Below, piece after piece: positions 1 to 8,613 of a DNA stretch of 64,000 nt. How positions within the stretch are numbered: the first letter of the stretch is position 1; the number at the start of each line of letters is the position of its first letter. This stretch comes from Halomonas campaniensis (GTDB taxonomy: Bacteria; Pseudomonadota; Gammaproteobacteria; Pseudomonadales; Halomonadaceae): contig NZ_JPUA01000005.1 of NCBI RefSeq assembly GCF_002211105.1, positions 1-64,000 on the forward strand, in the 5' to 3' direction. The notes beneath the pieces were generated by a model. The model had not been told where the DNA came from and made no database searches. It saw only the letters and a list, made by a program, of their open reading frames with translations. The position numbers and the translations under genes were made by a program.

Positions 1-71
1 GTTCCTGGGAGAGTATTCAGGGGAGCTAAAAACCGCGGGTGCTGCGCTTAATGTTTGAATTCAGGACTAGT

Positions 72-106
72 GCTCATCGCTCATCGCTCATCGCTCATCG
101 CTCATC
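72..106. repeat. 7-bp tandem repeat, five copies
   Basis: Five perfect consecutive copies of GCTCATC lie at 72-78, 79-85, 86-92, 93-99 and 100-106. The paralogous region at 20461-20474 has only two units, the first degenerate (GCTCATA). The tract lies just downstream of the small minus-strand gene ending at 102. It looks like a slippage-prone microsatellite; units are too short and unspaced for a CRISPR. Confidence 0.9.
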
Positions 107-293
107 GTGCAAAGATTCGTGCTGCACCTGAGGAAGCCTCATCCTCAGGTGGACTATTCCTAGTTTCAAATTCACCGGGGGCGAGTAAGGCTATTTCATC
201 CGCGTGGGCGGATTGTGGCGTGAGGTTGGCCACCAACTTTTTTTCAGAGTAGGGGAGGGGTCTTCCTGCCCATTTTTCAGATGATTTGATCAT
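102..293 (-). CDS. Small hypothetical protein, 63 aa
   Basis: This is a short acidic ORF on the minus strand; I do not recognise a family. The start is placed at the ATG at 293 because this start and its first residues (MIKSSE) are shared with the paralogous 43-aa ORF at 20497-20628. The shared core reads ..SAHADEIALLAPGE.. in both copies. Compared with the paralog, this copy carries an inserted segment after residue 6 and a longer C-terminus that runs towards the heptamer repeat. It follows the frameshifted gene 344-827 on the same strand, so the two may once have formed an operon. Conservation of the frame between two diverged copies is the only support for real coding. Confidence 0.4.
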   Translation of the reverse strand: MIKSSEKWAGRPLPYSEKKLVANLTPQSAHADEIALLAPGEFETRNSPPEDEASSGAARIFAR

Positions 294-343
294 AACTGCC
301 CACCCGTAATTAATGTGGCCACACAATTTGCGCGCCAGATATC

Positions 344-827
344 TTATATTGGCTTCTTGGGGGCAGCGCATTCATCAAGCTGCTCCCGCCCCACTTCAGT
401 TAGGTCACGCCAAGCGTGTACCTCGTCTGTTTCATCAGCATTCTCGTCACATTGGTCGAGCAGTAGCTCAAACTTGTATGGTCTTATTCTTGACGGTTCG
501 GGTGCTGAAAAATCAGCACTAATTTGAGCCAACCTTTCAAGAAGCCAAGCTTCCACTGCTAGACAAATAGCATCGTTCTCTTCTTCACCCAAGAGAGAAA
601 TACTATTGTCTGAACGATAAATGAAAAAATCATCAGGAATCTTTATCGACCCTCCACCCCGCAAGTACGCTACGATCTCTCAGCTCATTGCGGCCATATA
701 GGCAACATCGCTTTGTAAACACTTCCAAGGCTTCACGAAAGGTCTCTAACGGTTGAGGAAAATGGTCGCGCAAATCAAAAGCACGGTACGCGAAAATTGC
801 TTGGCCTTTATCTTTCGGTGTTCCCAT
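344..827 (-). pseudogene. Hypothetical gene broken by a frameshift
   Basis: Two overlapping minus-strand frames look like one original gene of about 160 codons. The first (633-827) starts at an ATG at 827 behind a good ribosome-binding site (CGGAGGAAAA) and encodes 64 residues. The second (344-664) continues in another frame and encodes 106 residues ending in CAAPKKPI. The frames cross inside 633-664, where the reading RSVL joins naturally to RGGGS, consistent with a one-base indel. The second half is duplicated at 20688-20917, there fused to a different N-terminus. The upstream IS3 element (921-2158) ends about 95 bp before the start and may have removed the native promoter. No recognised domain. 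Confidence 0.6.
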
Positions 828-1012
828 CTTTTCCTCCGTTAAATGACCATTCCTTAGATTAAGATATGGCCTGTGTTTGATTTTCCATTGAATTGTTTTG
901 GAAAGTCTTACATATTCTAGCGACGTCACCCCATTTTCAGTAGCAGTCGGGTTTAGCGTCAGAAGTAACTTTGACCCTCTCCCCAATAACCGAGCACTCA
1001 GACTAGGAAAAA

Positions 1013-1835
1013 TCAGGCCTGTGAGTGATTCAGATAATACTCGCGCGGTGCCACATTGCCCAGCGAGCTGTGGGTCCGATCTTCATTGTATTCGATGCGC
1101 CAGTTCTCGATTTTTTCCTGCGCGTCGGCAAGGCTCAGGAACCAGTGTACGTTCAGACACTCGTCCCGGAAGCTGTCGTTGAATGATTCGATATAGGCGT
1201 TTTGATTGGGTTTTCCAGGCTCGATTAAACACAGGGCAACGCCATGTAGATGCGCCCACAACAGCACGGCGCGGTCACAAAATTTTTCCATTATCCGTAC
1301 GAATGGCGCTATGTAGGCCACGTTGTAAAGCCAGGTGATTCAGAATCCGTGTTAACGACAGGCCGCCAATGGCACGTTCAGGCACGATAGCCACGGCTTC
1401 ATGAGTAGCGTCGTCGACAACAGTGAGGTTCTTTATCACTGGCACGTCTGAGGTACGGTCAAAAACAAAATCCATTGGTCAGACCTGATTGGTGGCGCCA
1501 GGGCGAGCCAGTGGCTATCGTTCAGATGTAGGAACCTTCTTGCGCATTCGTCGTTTTACCCGCAACCGCGCCGCCGCATAGAGGCGCTCGACGCGCTTAT
1601 GATTGACCTGTTCCCCGGCTTGACGCAGCTTCAGGTAGATCATGCCCGCGCCATAACGACGATGCCGATGGGCCAAGACCACAATGCGTTCACGCAATGC
1701 TTCATTGCGGTCAGGGGCCGATTGATAGCGCAATGCACTGGCACTCATACGGATGACACTGAGCGCTCGGCGCTCACTCAGACCACGTGACACCATAAAG
1801 CGCACCACGTCTCGGCGTGCCGGGGCACTCACCAC
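1013..1835 (-). pseudogene. IS3-family transposase OrfB, inactivated
   Basis: This is the catalytic half of the IS3 transposase, in three pieces. Residues from VSAPARRDVVRF to KKVPTSER come first. Then two in-frame nonsense codons follow, TAG at 1515-1517 and TGA at 1479-1481, where homologous elements read through in the same frame. The rve/DDE core resumes with MDFVFDRTSDV and VVDDATHEAVAIVPE. After RTDNGK a single base is missing (around 1280-1290), and the last part, [22 protein letters not shown], continues in the next frame. The DDE residues remain readable (D of MDF, D of RTDNG, E of YIESFN). Three separate lesions show the gene is dead. Confidence 0.9.
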
Positions 1836-2091
1836 TTTTTCTCAGCGCCTCGCGAGTGACCTCCATTTCCAGTAGCAACTCCGCGAGCAGCTTTTTCAAG
1901 CGTCCATTTTCGGCTTCGAGTTCTTTGAGTCGTTTGGCATCGGGTACGCTCATGCCGCCAAACTTGCTGCGCCATAGATAGTAACTGGCTTCTGAGAAAC
2001 CGTGCCGACCGCATAGCTCTTTGATGGGCAGTCCTGCTTCTGCTTCGCCCAGAAAACCAATGATCTGTTCTTCGCTGAAACGCTTCTTCAT
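1774..2091 (-). CDS. IS3-family transposase OrfA (IS407 type)
   Basis: OrfA is the DNA-binding half of the IS3-family transposase. The protein begins MKKRFSEEQIIGFL and contains a helix-turn-helix around residues 20-45 (ELCGRHGFSEASYYLWRSKFGG), then a leucine-zipper-like helix (KRLKELEAENGRLKKLLAELL). The start is the ATG at 2091, seven bases after CAGGAG; a TTG two codons upstream has worse spacing. Near its end the coding strand has the A-rich run GAGAAAAAG, followed at once by a GTG in the orfB frame, which fits the programmed -1 frameshift of this family. The last 20 or so residues are read-through in the orfA frame. This ORF is intact, unlike its partner orfB. Confidence 0.85.
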   Translation of the reverse strand: MKKRFSEEQIIGFLGEAEAGLPIKELCGRHGFSEASYYLWRSKFGGMSVPDAKRLKELEAENGRLKKLLAELLLEMEVTREALRKSGECPGTPRRGALYGVTWSE

Positions 2092-2275
2092 GTCCAATCT
2101 CCTGACGCATATGTTCGGACGCTAAAGTGTAGCGCTACTCAATCTGAGGGTGACGTCGGGGCCGCACGGCGCTTAAATAAGCGACCTTCAGCCCAGCCTA
2201 TGAGAAGAAACGTGACTTTATTGTTAGTTAAATTGCCTGCTCTATCGGCTTGGAAATAGAGATTGTAATTGTCTG

Positions 2276-4108
2276 CTAGACATCGACATCACCCTCGACC
2301 TTGTTACGTCCACGTTGCTTTGCGCGATAGCTCGCAACGTCAGCGCGATTGAGTACATCGTCGATCGTTGTATCCTCTTGGCGAAAATGACTGACCCCAA
2401 TACTGACGGTAACTTGCCATTGACGGCCCTCCGCTTCGATAAAGCTAGCGGCAATACTGGCACGCAGGGATTCGGCGATGGTGAGGGCGCGTACGGGCGT
2501 ACAGCCCGGCAGTATCACGGCAAATTCATCTCCCCCCTGGCGAGCGGCATAGTCACTGCTGCGAATCTCACTCTGCACGATGTTCGCGATTTGTTGAAGC
2601 ATTTGATCGCCTAACGCATGACCTCCTTGATCGTTCACGGGCTTAAAACGATCTAAATCAAACAGCATGACGGCGGTCGGTTTGTCTTTTGACTGCCATT
2701 GCATCAGCAACTCTTCAAGATGCCTCGTTAGCCCGCGACGATTCAGTAATCGGGTGAGAGGATCATGCTCCGCTTCCCAGAGCTTTTGAGCATAGTCGTG
2801 GTGGTGCTGGGTGATATCGCGTACCGTACCCACGGTGCCGATAAACTGATCATCGACACGCACAGCCGCTGTTTGCACATCTAACCAGCACATCTCTCCA
2901 TCGGCACTCAAGAAGCGGAACTGACGTGCAAAGCCCGTTTGTTTAACGAGGCTGCGTAACCAAGCGGTTCTGACCTCTGGGCGGTCATCGTGATGAATTC
3001 GGTCGTTCCAGTCTTGAAGGCTGAGAGGTGCCTCATCACCCAAAATCTCGTGCAGCGCGTCGTTGATAAAGGTCAGTTGACCGCGCGGGTTCGTCACAAA
3101 CGTGCCTTGAGGCGAAGCGGATAACGTCCCCCTCAGCAAGGCTTCCCGCTCCGCTAAGTCGTGCAAGCTTGCTTGGCGTGCAGCTTCGGTCGTGTTGATC
3201 ACATCAATAACGCGGCGCAGCTCTTTCATCGTGGTGGGGATATTCAATACAGAGCGGCGCCCGTCTTGAAGCTCTTGAATCTGTCGAGCAAGTTGCGCCA
3301 AGGGGCGTAAAGCCAACCAAATCACTCCCCACACCAAGGGTAAAATCAGTGCGAGCACGCCCCAGACGTATACAGTAATTTGCTTCATGCCCGCAACAAG
3401 AGGGGCTTCGGCTTGTGTTTGCGGCAAATGCACGCCAACGATCCAGTTCGCAGGCCAAATTTGTCGATAGGCGACCAGTTGAGATTCGCCAGCGATAGAC
3501 TGACCTAAACTCTCACCTTCCCAGCCATCCAATGCTTGCTCCAAGACGGGCGACATGGTGTCCGGTAGCGTCACAATGGCTTCTTGTTGATTGGGAGCGT
3601 AAATACGCTGACCGGTTGCCGTTGTGATCGTGACATAGCCGCGATCGCCTAAGCGGAGCTTATCAAAGTTGTTGAACAGTTGGCTTTTCCTAAGATCGAC
3701 CAATCCACCTAAAAAGCCTGTGTAGCGACCCGCGTCGTCGTGAAGGGGGATCAGCATCAGTACCAACGGCGTGTTAGTAATGCGCCCAACCAGGGGAGCA
3801 CTGACATAAGGCGTTTTGAACGCATGCATAAACCGGGCATATTCACGGTCAGCAAAATTGTTACCGCTACGACCTCCTTCAGCAGGCCACTCGTCAACGA
3901 CCTCGCTGCTTAAATCAAACACCAGCAGTGCTTCAAAGAGAGGTTCCATCGTGTACGCGTGCTGTTCTTGTAGAGCTCCTTGCCTGGGAAGCGACATCCT
4001 CTCTGCCAAACGCTCCAGCTCGCTGAAACGCTCATTCACCTGACGAGTGATTGAGTGGCTAATGAGTTCTGCCTCGTAGCGCAGATGCTGGTGGTTGGTC
4101 TCATTCAC
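2276..4108 (-). CDS. dCache-PAS-GGDEF diguanylate cyclase (N-terminally truncated)
   Basis: Predicted diguanylate cyclase making c-di-GMP from GTP. As read from the GTG at 4108 it has an extracytoplasmic dCache-like sensor (about residues 15-230), one membrane segment (about 245-270, YVWGVLALILPLVWGVIWLAL), a HAMP-like linker, a PAS domain (about 325-435) and a GGDEF domain (about 445-605). The active-site motif is intact (RQGGDEFAVIL) and preceded by an RSSD inhibitory I-site five residues upstream. The first membrane segment is missing: it lies just upstream in the same frame but behind an amber codon (4127-4129). Without it the sensor may not be exported correctly, so the product may be soluble, mislocalised or not made. 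The native start would be 4288. Confidence 0.8.
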   Translation of the reverse strand: MNETNHQHLRYEAELISHSITRQVNERFSELERLAERMSLPRQGALQEQHAYTMEPLFEALLVFDLSSEVVDEWPAEGGRSGNNFADREYARFMHAFKTPYVSAPLVGRITNTPLVLMLIPLHDDAGRYTGFLGGLVDLRKSQLFNNFDKLRLGDRGYVTITTATGQRIYAPNQQEAIVTLPDTMSPVLEQALDGWEGESLGQSIAGESQLVAYRQIWPANWIVGVHLPQTQAEAPLVAGMKQITVYVWGVLALILPLVWGVIWLALRPLAQLARQIQELQDGRRSVLNIPTTMKELRRVIDVINTTEAARQASLHDLAEREALLRGTLSASPQGTFVTNPRGQLTFINDALHEILGDEAPLSLQDWNDRIHHDDRPEVRTAWLRSLVKQTGFARQFRFLSADGEMCWLDVQTAAVRVDDQFIGTVGTVRDITQHHHDYAQKLWEAEHDPLTRLLNRRGLTRHLEELLMQWQSKDKPTAVMLFDLDRFKPVNDQGGHALGDQMLQQIANIVQSEIRSSDYAARQGGDEFAVILPGCTPVRALTIAESLRASIAASFIEAEGRQWQVTVSIGVSHFRQEDTTIDDVLNRADVASYRAKQRGRNKVEGDVDV

Positions 4109-4288
4109 CAGGAACTTGCCCGCCTGCTAGCCAAACATGAGCACGATTAGGCAAAGCAAACCCCATAGCACCACGGCCCCCACGACCAAGCGCCCGCGTA
4201 GCGTCGCAAAAGGGAACGTGATCATGTGCAGGAAGGAGTGCTGCACGCGCCTTCTTGGAGCGATGTTTTCATTCGATATTGATGTCAT
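4109..4288 (-). pseudogene. Severed N-terminus of the GGDEF protein (in-frame TAG)
   Basis: Reading on the minus strand from an ATG at 4288 gives 53 codons (MTSISNENIAPRRR...) ending in a clear membrane helix (RLVVGAVVLWGLLCLIVLMFG). A TAG follows at 4127-4129, and the frame continues without shift through QAGKFL into the ORF that starts at 4108. This is the anchor expected before a dCache domain, so one nonsense substitution (probably from TGG or CAG) separates the anchor from the sensor. Confidence 0.8.
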
Positions 4289-4796
4289 GAACGGTACCTA
4301 GCAGGCTAAGGTTCAACGCGATCGCGTATCGCCTATCTCTTATGAAGGAGTCTAGTCATCATAACAGTTGAAAAGTGCTGAATTAGCTGACGTATCAACA
4401 AATGCTCAAGGAAGGCTAGATCCGTCACTCGCCGGTGGGTATGGCGCTACGTGGTTGGCGTAGCACTGGGATATGACGGCAAAAGGACAAGTAGAGAGCG
4501 TGGTAGGTCAGACGACCCTGTTGAGATGAAACGACAGCACACGCTAAACCATGGATGTCTAATTTGATGCGGCGCAAAATAGCGTCTAGGTTGATTTATG
4601 TTATGGCATGAAGCCTCTAGACAAGGATGTCACCCCCATGGAAGGCCTAAATCCTTCTGATCTGTTCCTTTTTATTGGCTCCAGCAGGAGCCTTTTTTCG
4701 TGTATCCAATATTTTTAATAGTGCCATCACTGTTAAAGAAGCCTCCTTCCAAAAACAAGAAGCGACGCTGGAGCGCCGCTTCTCGCGATACATTTA
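4289..4796. other. Intergenic region with one terminator-like hairpin
   Basis: About 500 bases without a convincing gene. It should contain the promoter of the minus-strand GGDEF gene near its left end. A strong hairpin with a T-run lies at 4677-4698 on the plus strand. Short frames before that hairpin (for example from an ATG at 4638) have no recognisable product. A small RNA ending at the hairpin is possible but unsupported. Confidence 0.5.
4677..4698 (+). terminator. Rho-independent terminator
   Basis: A perfect six-base-pair stem (GGCTCC, loop AGCA, GGAGCC) is followed by six T residues. No plus-strand gene ends just before it, so it may close a small RNA or the remains of a lost gene. 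Confidence 0.7.
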
Positions 4797-5351
4797 TTAA
4801 TTAGCCTTATGCCACTCAAATTTTTTGAAAGGGGCATCAACCGGTGTGTCGGCGAGGTGGTTGGTATAGTTGCTCATGACCTTCTGCGCTGTGACGAGCA
4901 CGACCTCTAGAATCTGGCGTCTTGTATAGCCAACAGCAAGGAAGGCCTGCACGTCATTTTCATTTACTTTGCTACGACCACGCACAACGGAAAGTGTAAA
5001 ATTGCGTAGCGCTTCCAAACGCTCTGTGGGGAGCGGAGTCTCGTTTCGCAGAGCCTCAGTGATGGCATCGTCCACATTCATGGATTTTGCAATGCCCGTA
5101 TGGGCAGGAACACAGTAGTGGCAGGCATGTTCGACATTGATGGTCTGCCAAACCACGGTAAGTTCTTCCTTATTAAAACTGCTATCCAGCGCTAGCTGGT
5201 GAAGTTTTTGATACCCCTCCAATAGCCCCGGCGCTTCAGCCATGACGGCGTGTAAGCCAGGAATCATGCCGAATGCTTGGATCGATGTATCCAATAGTTT
5301 TTGGCTGGGTGGAGGGGCGCTTTGCTTATCGTGAAGCGTAAAATCGATCAT
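4797..5351 (-). CDS. Carboxymuconolactone decarboxylase / AhpD-like protein
   Basis: A 184-residue all-helical protein of the CMD/AhpD superfamily. The redox or active-site motif is visible around residue 75-85: EHACHYCVPAHT, the CxxC plus downstream histidine typical of alkylhydroperoxidase AhpD. Members act as peroxidase-linked disulfide enzymes or as decarboxylases; the exact substrate cannot be told from the sequence. The gene diverges from a TetR regulator at 5564, and the intervening region carries three matching palindromes, one close to this gene's start. This suggests repression by that TetR and induction by an electrophile or oxidant. The ATG at 5351 follows AAAGGAG. Confidence 0.85.
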   Translation of the reverse strand: MIDFTLHDKQSAPPPSQKLLDTSIQAFGMIPGLHAVMAEAPGLLEGYQKLHQLALDSSFNKEELTVVWQTINVEHACHYCVPAHTGIAKSMNVDDAITEALRNETPLPTERLEALRNFTLSVVRGRSKVNENDVQAFLAVGYTRRQILEVVLVTAQKVMSNYTNHLADTPVDAPFKKFEWHKAN

Positions 5352-5410
5352 GTAACGGCTCCTTTACTTTTTCGACAAAAATATGTCTTCCTACAGGCAA
5401 GAGCATGATT

Positions 5411-5514
5411 TTGAGTGATCACTCAAAAAAGGGCGTAATAGGTACAGCTTTCATCGAACGCGACTATAGCTGTACTTGAGTGATCGTTCAAGATAAAATT
5501 GAGCGATCGCTCAA
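5411..5514. promoter_or_regulatory. Three palindromic operators for the divergent TetR regulator
   Basis: Three 16-bp palindromes share the consensus TTGAGYGATCRYTCAA. They are TTGAGTGATCACTCAA (5411-5426, perfect dyad), TTGAGTGATCGTTCAA (5476-5491, one mismatch in the dyad) and TTGAGCGATCGCTCAA (5499-5514, perfect dyad). They lie between the AhpD-like gene (start 5351) and the TetR gene (start 5564). This is the layout expected for a TetR repressor controlling both itself and its divergent target. The spacing between the second and third sites is 23 bp centre to centre, about two helical turns. Confidence 0.85.
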
Positions 5515-5563
5515 ATTGTTGACGCCGCTTTTCTCTAGCGGCCTTGTGAAATCGGATTCGATC

Positions 5564-6178
5564 ATGCCTCGTGCAACTCTCCACCAACGCCATGACTCCT
5601 TAGAGCGGGCTCTACAGCTTTTCTGGCGGAAGGGCTTTCATGCCACTTCGCTGAAAGACTTGGAGCGAGCCCTAGATATGCGCCCGGGCAGTATCTATGC
5701 CACCTTCGGTAGTAAGGACCGGCTGTTTCAGGAAGCTTTAGAGCGCTACGCCCGTTTGGCTCTGGCCGAGCTTGAGCGTACTTTGAACGCTCACGACTCA
5801 CCGCTGACAGGCCTGGCTGCCTATCTACGACGGCTCGGCGGTCTTTGTGACCAAGAGCTGCCAAACCGCGCCTGCATGTTAGTGAAGAGCCTGTTGGAAT
5901 TGGGCGAACGAGAGCAGGCGGCTTGGCGCAAAGCAGAGGAGTTGCTGGCAGGTATGGAAAAGCGTTTTATTGATCGCTTCTCTGCTGCTCAGCAGGTTGG
6001 CGAGTTGGACTCGCGACTCGATCCCAGCAGGCTAGGACGGCGATTGCAGGCCGAGGTAATAGGACTAAGAGCTTTTGCCCAGCGCGACGTAGACAGCGCT
6101 GTTGTACATGATCTTGCCGAGGACATGGCGTTGTCCTTGGAAGCCCTGCGCATAGATGCTGTTTCATTTTCCCAGTAG
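5564..6178 (+). CDS. TetR/AcrR-family transcriptional regulator
   Basis: A 204-residue TetR-type repressor. The N-terminal helix-turn-helix is clear at about residues 10-55 (RALQLFWRKGFHATSLKDLERALDMRPGSIYATFGSKDRLFQEAL). The C-terminal helical domain, with the family-typical NRACMLVKSLLELGERE segment, should bind the inducer. The frame is open upstream to 5480, but that start would put the operators inside the coding region. The ATG at 5564 gives the normal N-terminal length and leaves the three palindromes (5411-5514) in the promoter. Predicted to repress itself and the divergent AhpD-like gene. The inducer is unknown. Confidence 0.85.
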   Translation: MPRATLHQRHDSLERALQLFWRKGFHATSLKDLERALDMRPGSIYATFGSKDRLFQEALERYARLALAELERTLNAHDSPLTGLAAYLRRLGGLCDQELPNRACMLVKSLLELGEREQAAWRKAEELLAGMEKRFIDRFSAAQQVGELDSRLDPSRLGRRLQAEVIGLRAFAQRDVDSAVVHDLAEDMALSLEALRIDAVSFSQ

Positions 6179-6552
6179 TTTGCAATGCAATGTCGTGGCA
6201 CTGACAAGCGTAGCTCCTCGTCCGAACACGGGCTGTTGGCAGTGCTTACTCTCTCATCACGTCGTATCAGCAGGATACTGGTAACCGCGAGGTAGATCCC
6301 CAGTATTACTCGCAGGCCCTATGAATAAGGCCTTGAATGGCGAGCGATCAAGTACTTGGTGGTCCGCGGTAGCCGTATGACGCGCAGCGTCCGGTGTTCA
6401 CTCGGCCAGAGGTAGGATCGAGTATCACCTACTCTATTTGTTGAGAAAAGCCAATCGGCCTTATCATGCAAAAAGCATAGCACTTCTGATATATCGCTTA
6501 TACAGTGACCTAAAATAGGTATTCTTGTTAAAGAATTTTAAGGAGACGTGTT
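6179..6552. other. Intergenic region, no gene seen
   Basis: About 370 bases between the TetR gene and the receiver gene. I find no coding frame, tRNA or clear terminator. It presumably ends with the promoter of the signalling operon, and AAGGAG stands at the proper distance before the ATG at 6553. Confidence 0.4.
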
Positions 6553-6942
6553 ATGGACGCACTTGAAAGAGTCTTGTACGTCGAAGACGATCCTGATATT
6601 CGCGATATTGCCGCCATGGCTCTGGAGGACGTAGGTGGCTTAACGGTGAAAGTATGCGAGTCTGGCGAACAAGCATTAAGTGAAGCGGGAAATTTCGCGC
6701 CACAAATGTTTCTGCTGGACGTTATGATGCCCGGCATGGACGGCCCCCGCACCCTACTGGAATTGAAGCGAAAAGGGCACATTAGTGACTCTATAGCCGT
6801 CGCCTTCATGACCGCAAAAGTGCATCCCGAAGAAGTGGCGCGCTATAAAGAAATCGGGGCCATAGACGTTATTGCAAAACCTTTTGACCCCATGACCCTC
6901 GCCGACGACGTTCGCGCTATCTGGAAAGCGTTTCATGCTTGA
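6553..6942 (+). CDS. Single-domain response regulator (CheY-like receiver)
   Basis: A 129-residue stand-alone receiver. The phosphorylation machinery is intact: the acidic pair in VLYVEDDPD, the phospho-acceptor Asp56 in FLLDVMMPGMDG, and the Lys in AKPFDP. There is no output domain, so it should act as a phosphotransfer shuttle or by protein-protein contact. It is first in an operon. It overlaps the next gene (HPt-REC-REC-GGDEF) by eight bases, which suggests translational coupling and that this receiver exchanges phosphate with the HPt domain of the neighbour. AAGGAG precedes the ATG. Confidence 0.9.
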   Translation: MDALERVLYVEDDPDIRDIAAMALEDVGGLTVKVCESGEQALSEAGNFAPQMFLLDVMMPGMDGPRTLLELKRKGHISDSIAVAFMTAKVHPEEVARYKEIGAIDVIAKPFDPMTLADDVRAIWKAFHA

Positions 6943-8581
6943 TTCAACCTCTTCCCAGGCTTACGCCAAGCGCTTAAAAACGCTTTCGGATGCTTACTCA
7001 AAACGTCTTACAGCTGAGTTCGAGCGACTTACCGTGCTTGCTGACCGGCTTGCATCAGATCCCTCGTGTACTGAGTCACTTCAGCAATTACATTCAGTCT
7101 TACACTCGTTGGCAGGCTCTGCTGGGACTTTTGGGTTTGAAAGTCTTGGGCGTAAGGCTCGAGAGTACGAGTTGCAGGTGTCAAAGGCTCTGAAGCAAGA
7201 CGCTAAGCAGCCACTCCCTATCTCGGGTTGGGTATTGCAATTACAAAGCACGCTTGCAGCGGACAGAAAAAAGAAAGCGGTTGTGGGTATGGAAACGACT
7301 CGCTTGGAAAATGTTGATGGTGAACCTTCCATCTGGCTGGTAGAGCGTGATGCCATGCTGGCAGAATATATGGTTCAACAACTACACAGCTTTGGCTTTC
7401 AAGTAAGGCATTTCAGTGATGCCCAGGAGCTCCAGCAAGAGAAACATTCACCCCCTGACTTACTATTGATTGACCATCGCGCTACCCAACGCCAGGTAAT
7501 CAGCGTAGATCCGGTGGCCTTTTGGCGTATGCAGCTCAAAGATTACACCTGCCCAATTCTCTTTACGGGTAGTGAGGAGAGCTTTACGGCGCGACTTCAT
7601 GCTTTGCGTAGCGGGGGGCAAAATTATTTCGTCAAACCGCTAGACATGATTAAGCTTGCTTCACACATAGCGCAGCTGATCAAGACGAAGGATAGCCAGC
7701 CAGAGCGGGTCATGATTGTCGAAGATGATGTCGAATTAGCACGGCATCTTGAGTACATACTGGAAAACGCGGGTATGCAGGTCAGAGCGTTCAATCGTCC
7801 CGACGCTCTGTTCGAGGCTATCAATGATTTCAATCCTGAGCTGATCCTTATGGATCTATGGCTACCCGGCATTACCGGCGCAGAAATTGCTGCCTTGCTG
7901 GGCCAGCTAGAGCGCTGGTCACAGCTACCGATAGTATATCTCTCGGCCGAACCCGATGCCGAACTGCGCGGGCAAGCGTTATTAAGGGGGGGCGATGCCT
8001 TTCTGGAAAAGCCCATCGACAAGGACTTGCTCGTCAACTTGTGCCGCGCCCGCGTTATGCGGCTACGCAAACTAGAGCACACCAAAAATAAAGATGCTTT
8101 AACCGGGCTCCTTAAGCACGCCAGTATCAAGGAGGCTCTGCAGGGCCAGTGGCAATTGGCGCAGCGAAAACCTCAGACCTTTTGTGTGGTGATGCTCGAT
8201 ATTGATCATTTCAAGTCGGTTAATGACACGCATGGCCATGCAGTCGGTGATTTAGTGATTGCTGCTTTCGGCACCTTGCTACGCCAGCGTTTCCGGAGTA
8301 CCGATAAATTAGGCCGATATGGTGGAGAGGAGTTTACGCTGGTACTGATTGATTGTGCTGCTGACAATGCCGCCAACATGGTGAACAGCCTTCGCGAAGA
8401 TTTTGCCGCTATCCAGTTTACGGGAGGCAGCAATCAGTTCGCCTGCACCTTGTCCGCTGGAGTGGTAGACAACCAGCGTTTTCCAGACGATACCGCCGAG
8501 TCGCTGCTTAACCGGGCCGACCAAGCGCTATATCAAGCCAAGAACAGCGGCCGTAACCGCGTCTGTTTAGCGGTAGATTAG
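6935..8581 (+). CDS. HPt-REC-REC-GGDEF diguanylate cyclase
   Basis: A 548-residue cytoplasmic phosphorelay output protein. It has an N-terminal HPt domain with phospho-acceptor His57 in LHSLAGSAGTFGF, then a first receiver-like domain (about residues 125-245, acidic pocket weaker, aspartate in LLLIDHR). A second, well-formed receiver (about 255-370) has Asp307 in LILMDLWLPG and the Lys in LEKPID. Last is a GGDEF domain (about 385-545) with the active motif GRYGGEEF and an RSTD I-site five residues before it. No membrane segment is seen. Phosphorylation of the receivers should control c-di-GMP synthesis. The same HPt-REC-REC order recurs in the 14578-17025 protein, so the two probably share upstream kinases. 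Confidence 0.9.
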   Translation: MLDSTSSQAYAKRLKTLSDAYSKRLTAEFERLTVLADRLASDPSCTESLQQLHSVLHSLAGSAGTFGFESLGRKAREYELQVSKALKQDAKQPLPISGWVLQLQSTLAADRKKKAVVGMETTRLENVDGEPSIWLVERDAMLAEYMVQQLHSFGFQVRHFSDAQELQQEKHSPPDLLLIDHRATQRQVISVDPVAFWRMQLKDYTCPILFTGSEESFTARLHALRSGGQNYFVKPLDMIKLASHIAQLIKTKDSQPERVMIVEDDVELARHLEYILENAGMQVRAFNRPDALFEAINDFNPELILMDLWLPGITGAEIAALLGQLERWSQLPIVYLSAEPDAELRGQALLRGGDAFLEKPIDKDLLVNLCRARVMRLRKLEHTKNKDALTGLLKHASIKEALQGQWQLAQRKPQTFCVVMLDIDHFKSVNDTHGHAVGDLVIAAFGTLLRQRFRSTDKLGRYGGEEFTLVLIDCAADNAANMVNSLREDFAAIQFTGGSNQFACTLSAGVVDNQRFPDDTAESLLNRADQALYQAKNSGRNRVCLAVD

Positions 8582-8613
8582 CACCGAGAGCGATGTGACA
8601 GCTGAGGTTGAAC

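Larger units (their letters stand above)
65..573. repeat. Long direct repeat, copy 1 (pairs with 20454-20917)
   Basis: This stretch and 20454-20917 are collinear and in the same orientation, with roughly nine of ten bases alike by eye. Each holds the C-terminal half of the same hypothetical protein followed by the same small downstream ORF. Copy 1 has extra heptamer units and a short insertion near 250-280. The two copies bracket about 20 kb that includes the whole c-di-GMP cluster. Confidence 0.85.
921..2158 (-). mobile_element. IS3-family element (IS407 type), decayed
   Basis: This is a 1238-bp element bounded by imperfect inverted repeats that both start CGACGTCACCC. The left end reads inward from 921 and the right end inward from 2158, with further matches for about 40 bp (both contain AGTAGC and TTTAGCGTC). 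It carries orfA and orfB on the minus strand in the usual partly overlapping IS3 arrangement. OrfA is intact; OrfB has two nonsense codons and a one-base deletion, so this copy cannot transpose by itself. A solo copy of the orfA-proximal end (35 bp, three mismatches) is found at 54686-54720. Confidence 0.85.

Noticed and set aside
72..106. Possible CRISPR array
   Set aside because: Units are 7 bp and directly adjacent with no spacers; no cas genes are present.
7624..8130. 168-residue antisense ORF
   Set aside because: It lies entirely inside the HPt-REC-REC-GGDEF gene, whose domains are beyond doubt; the frame is a codon-bias shadow.
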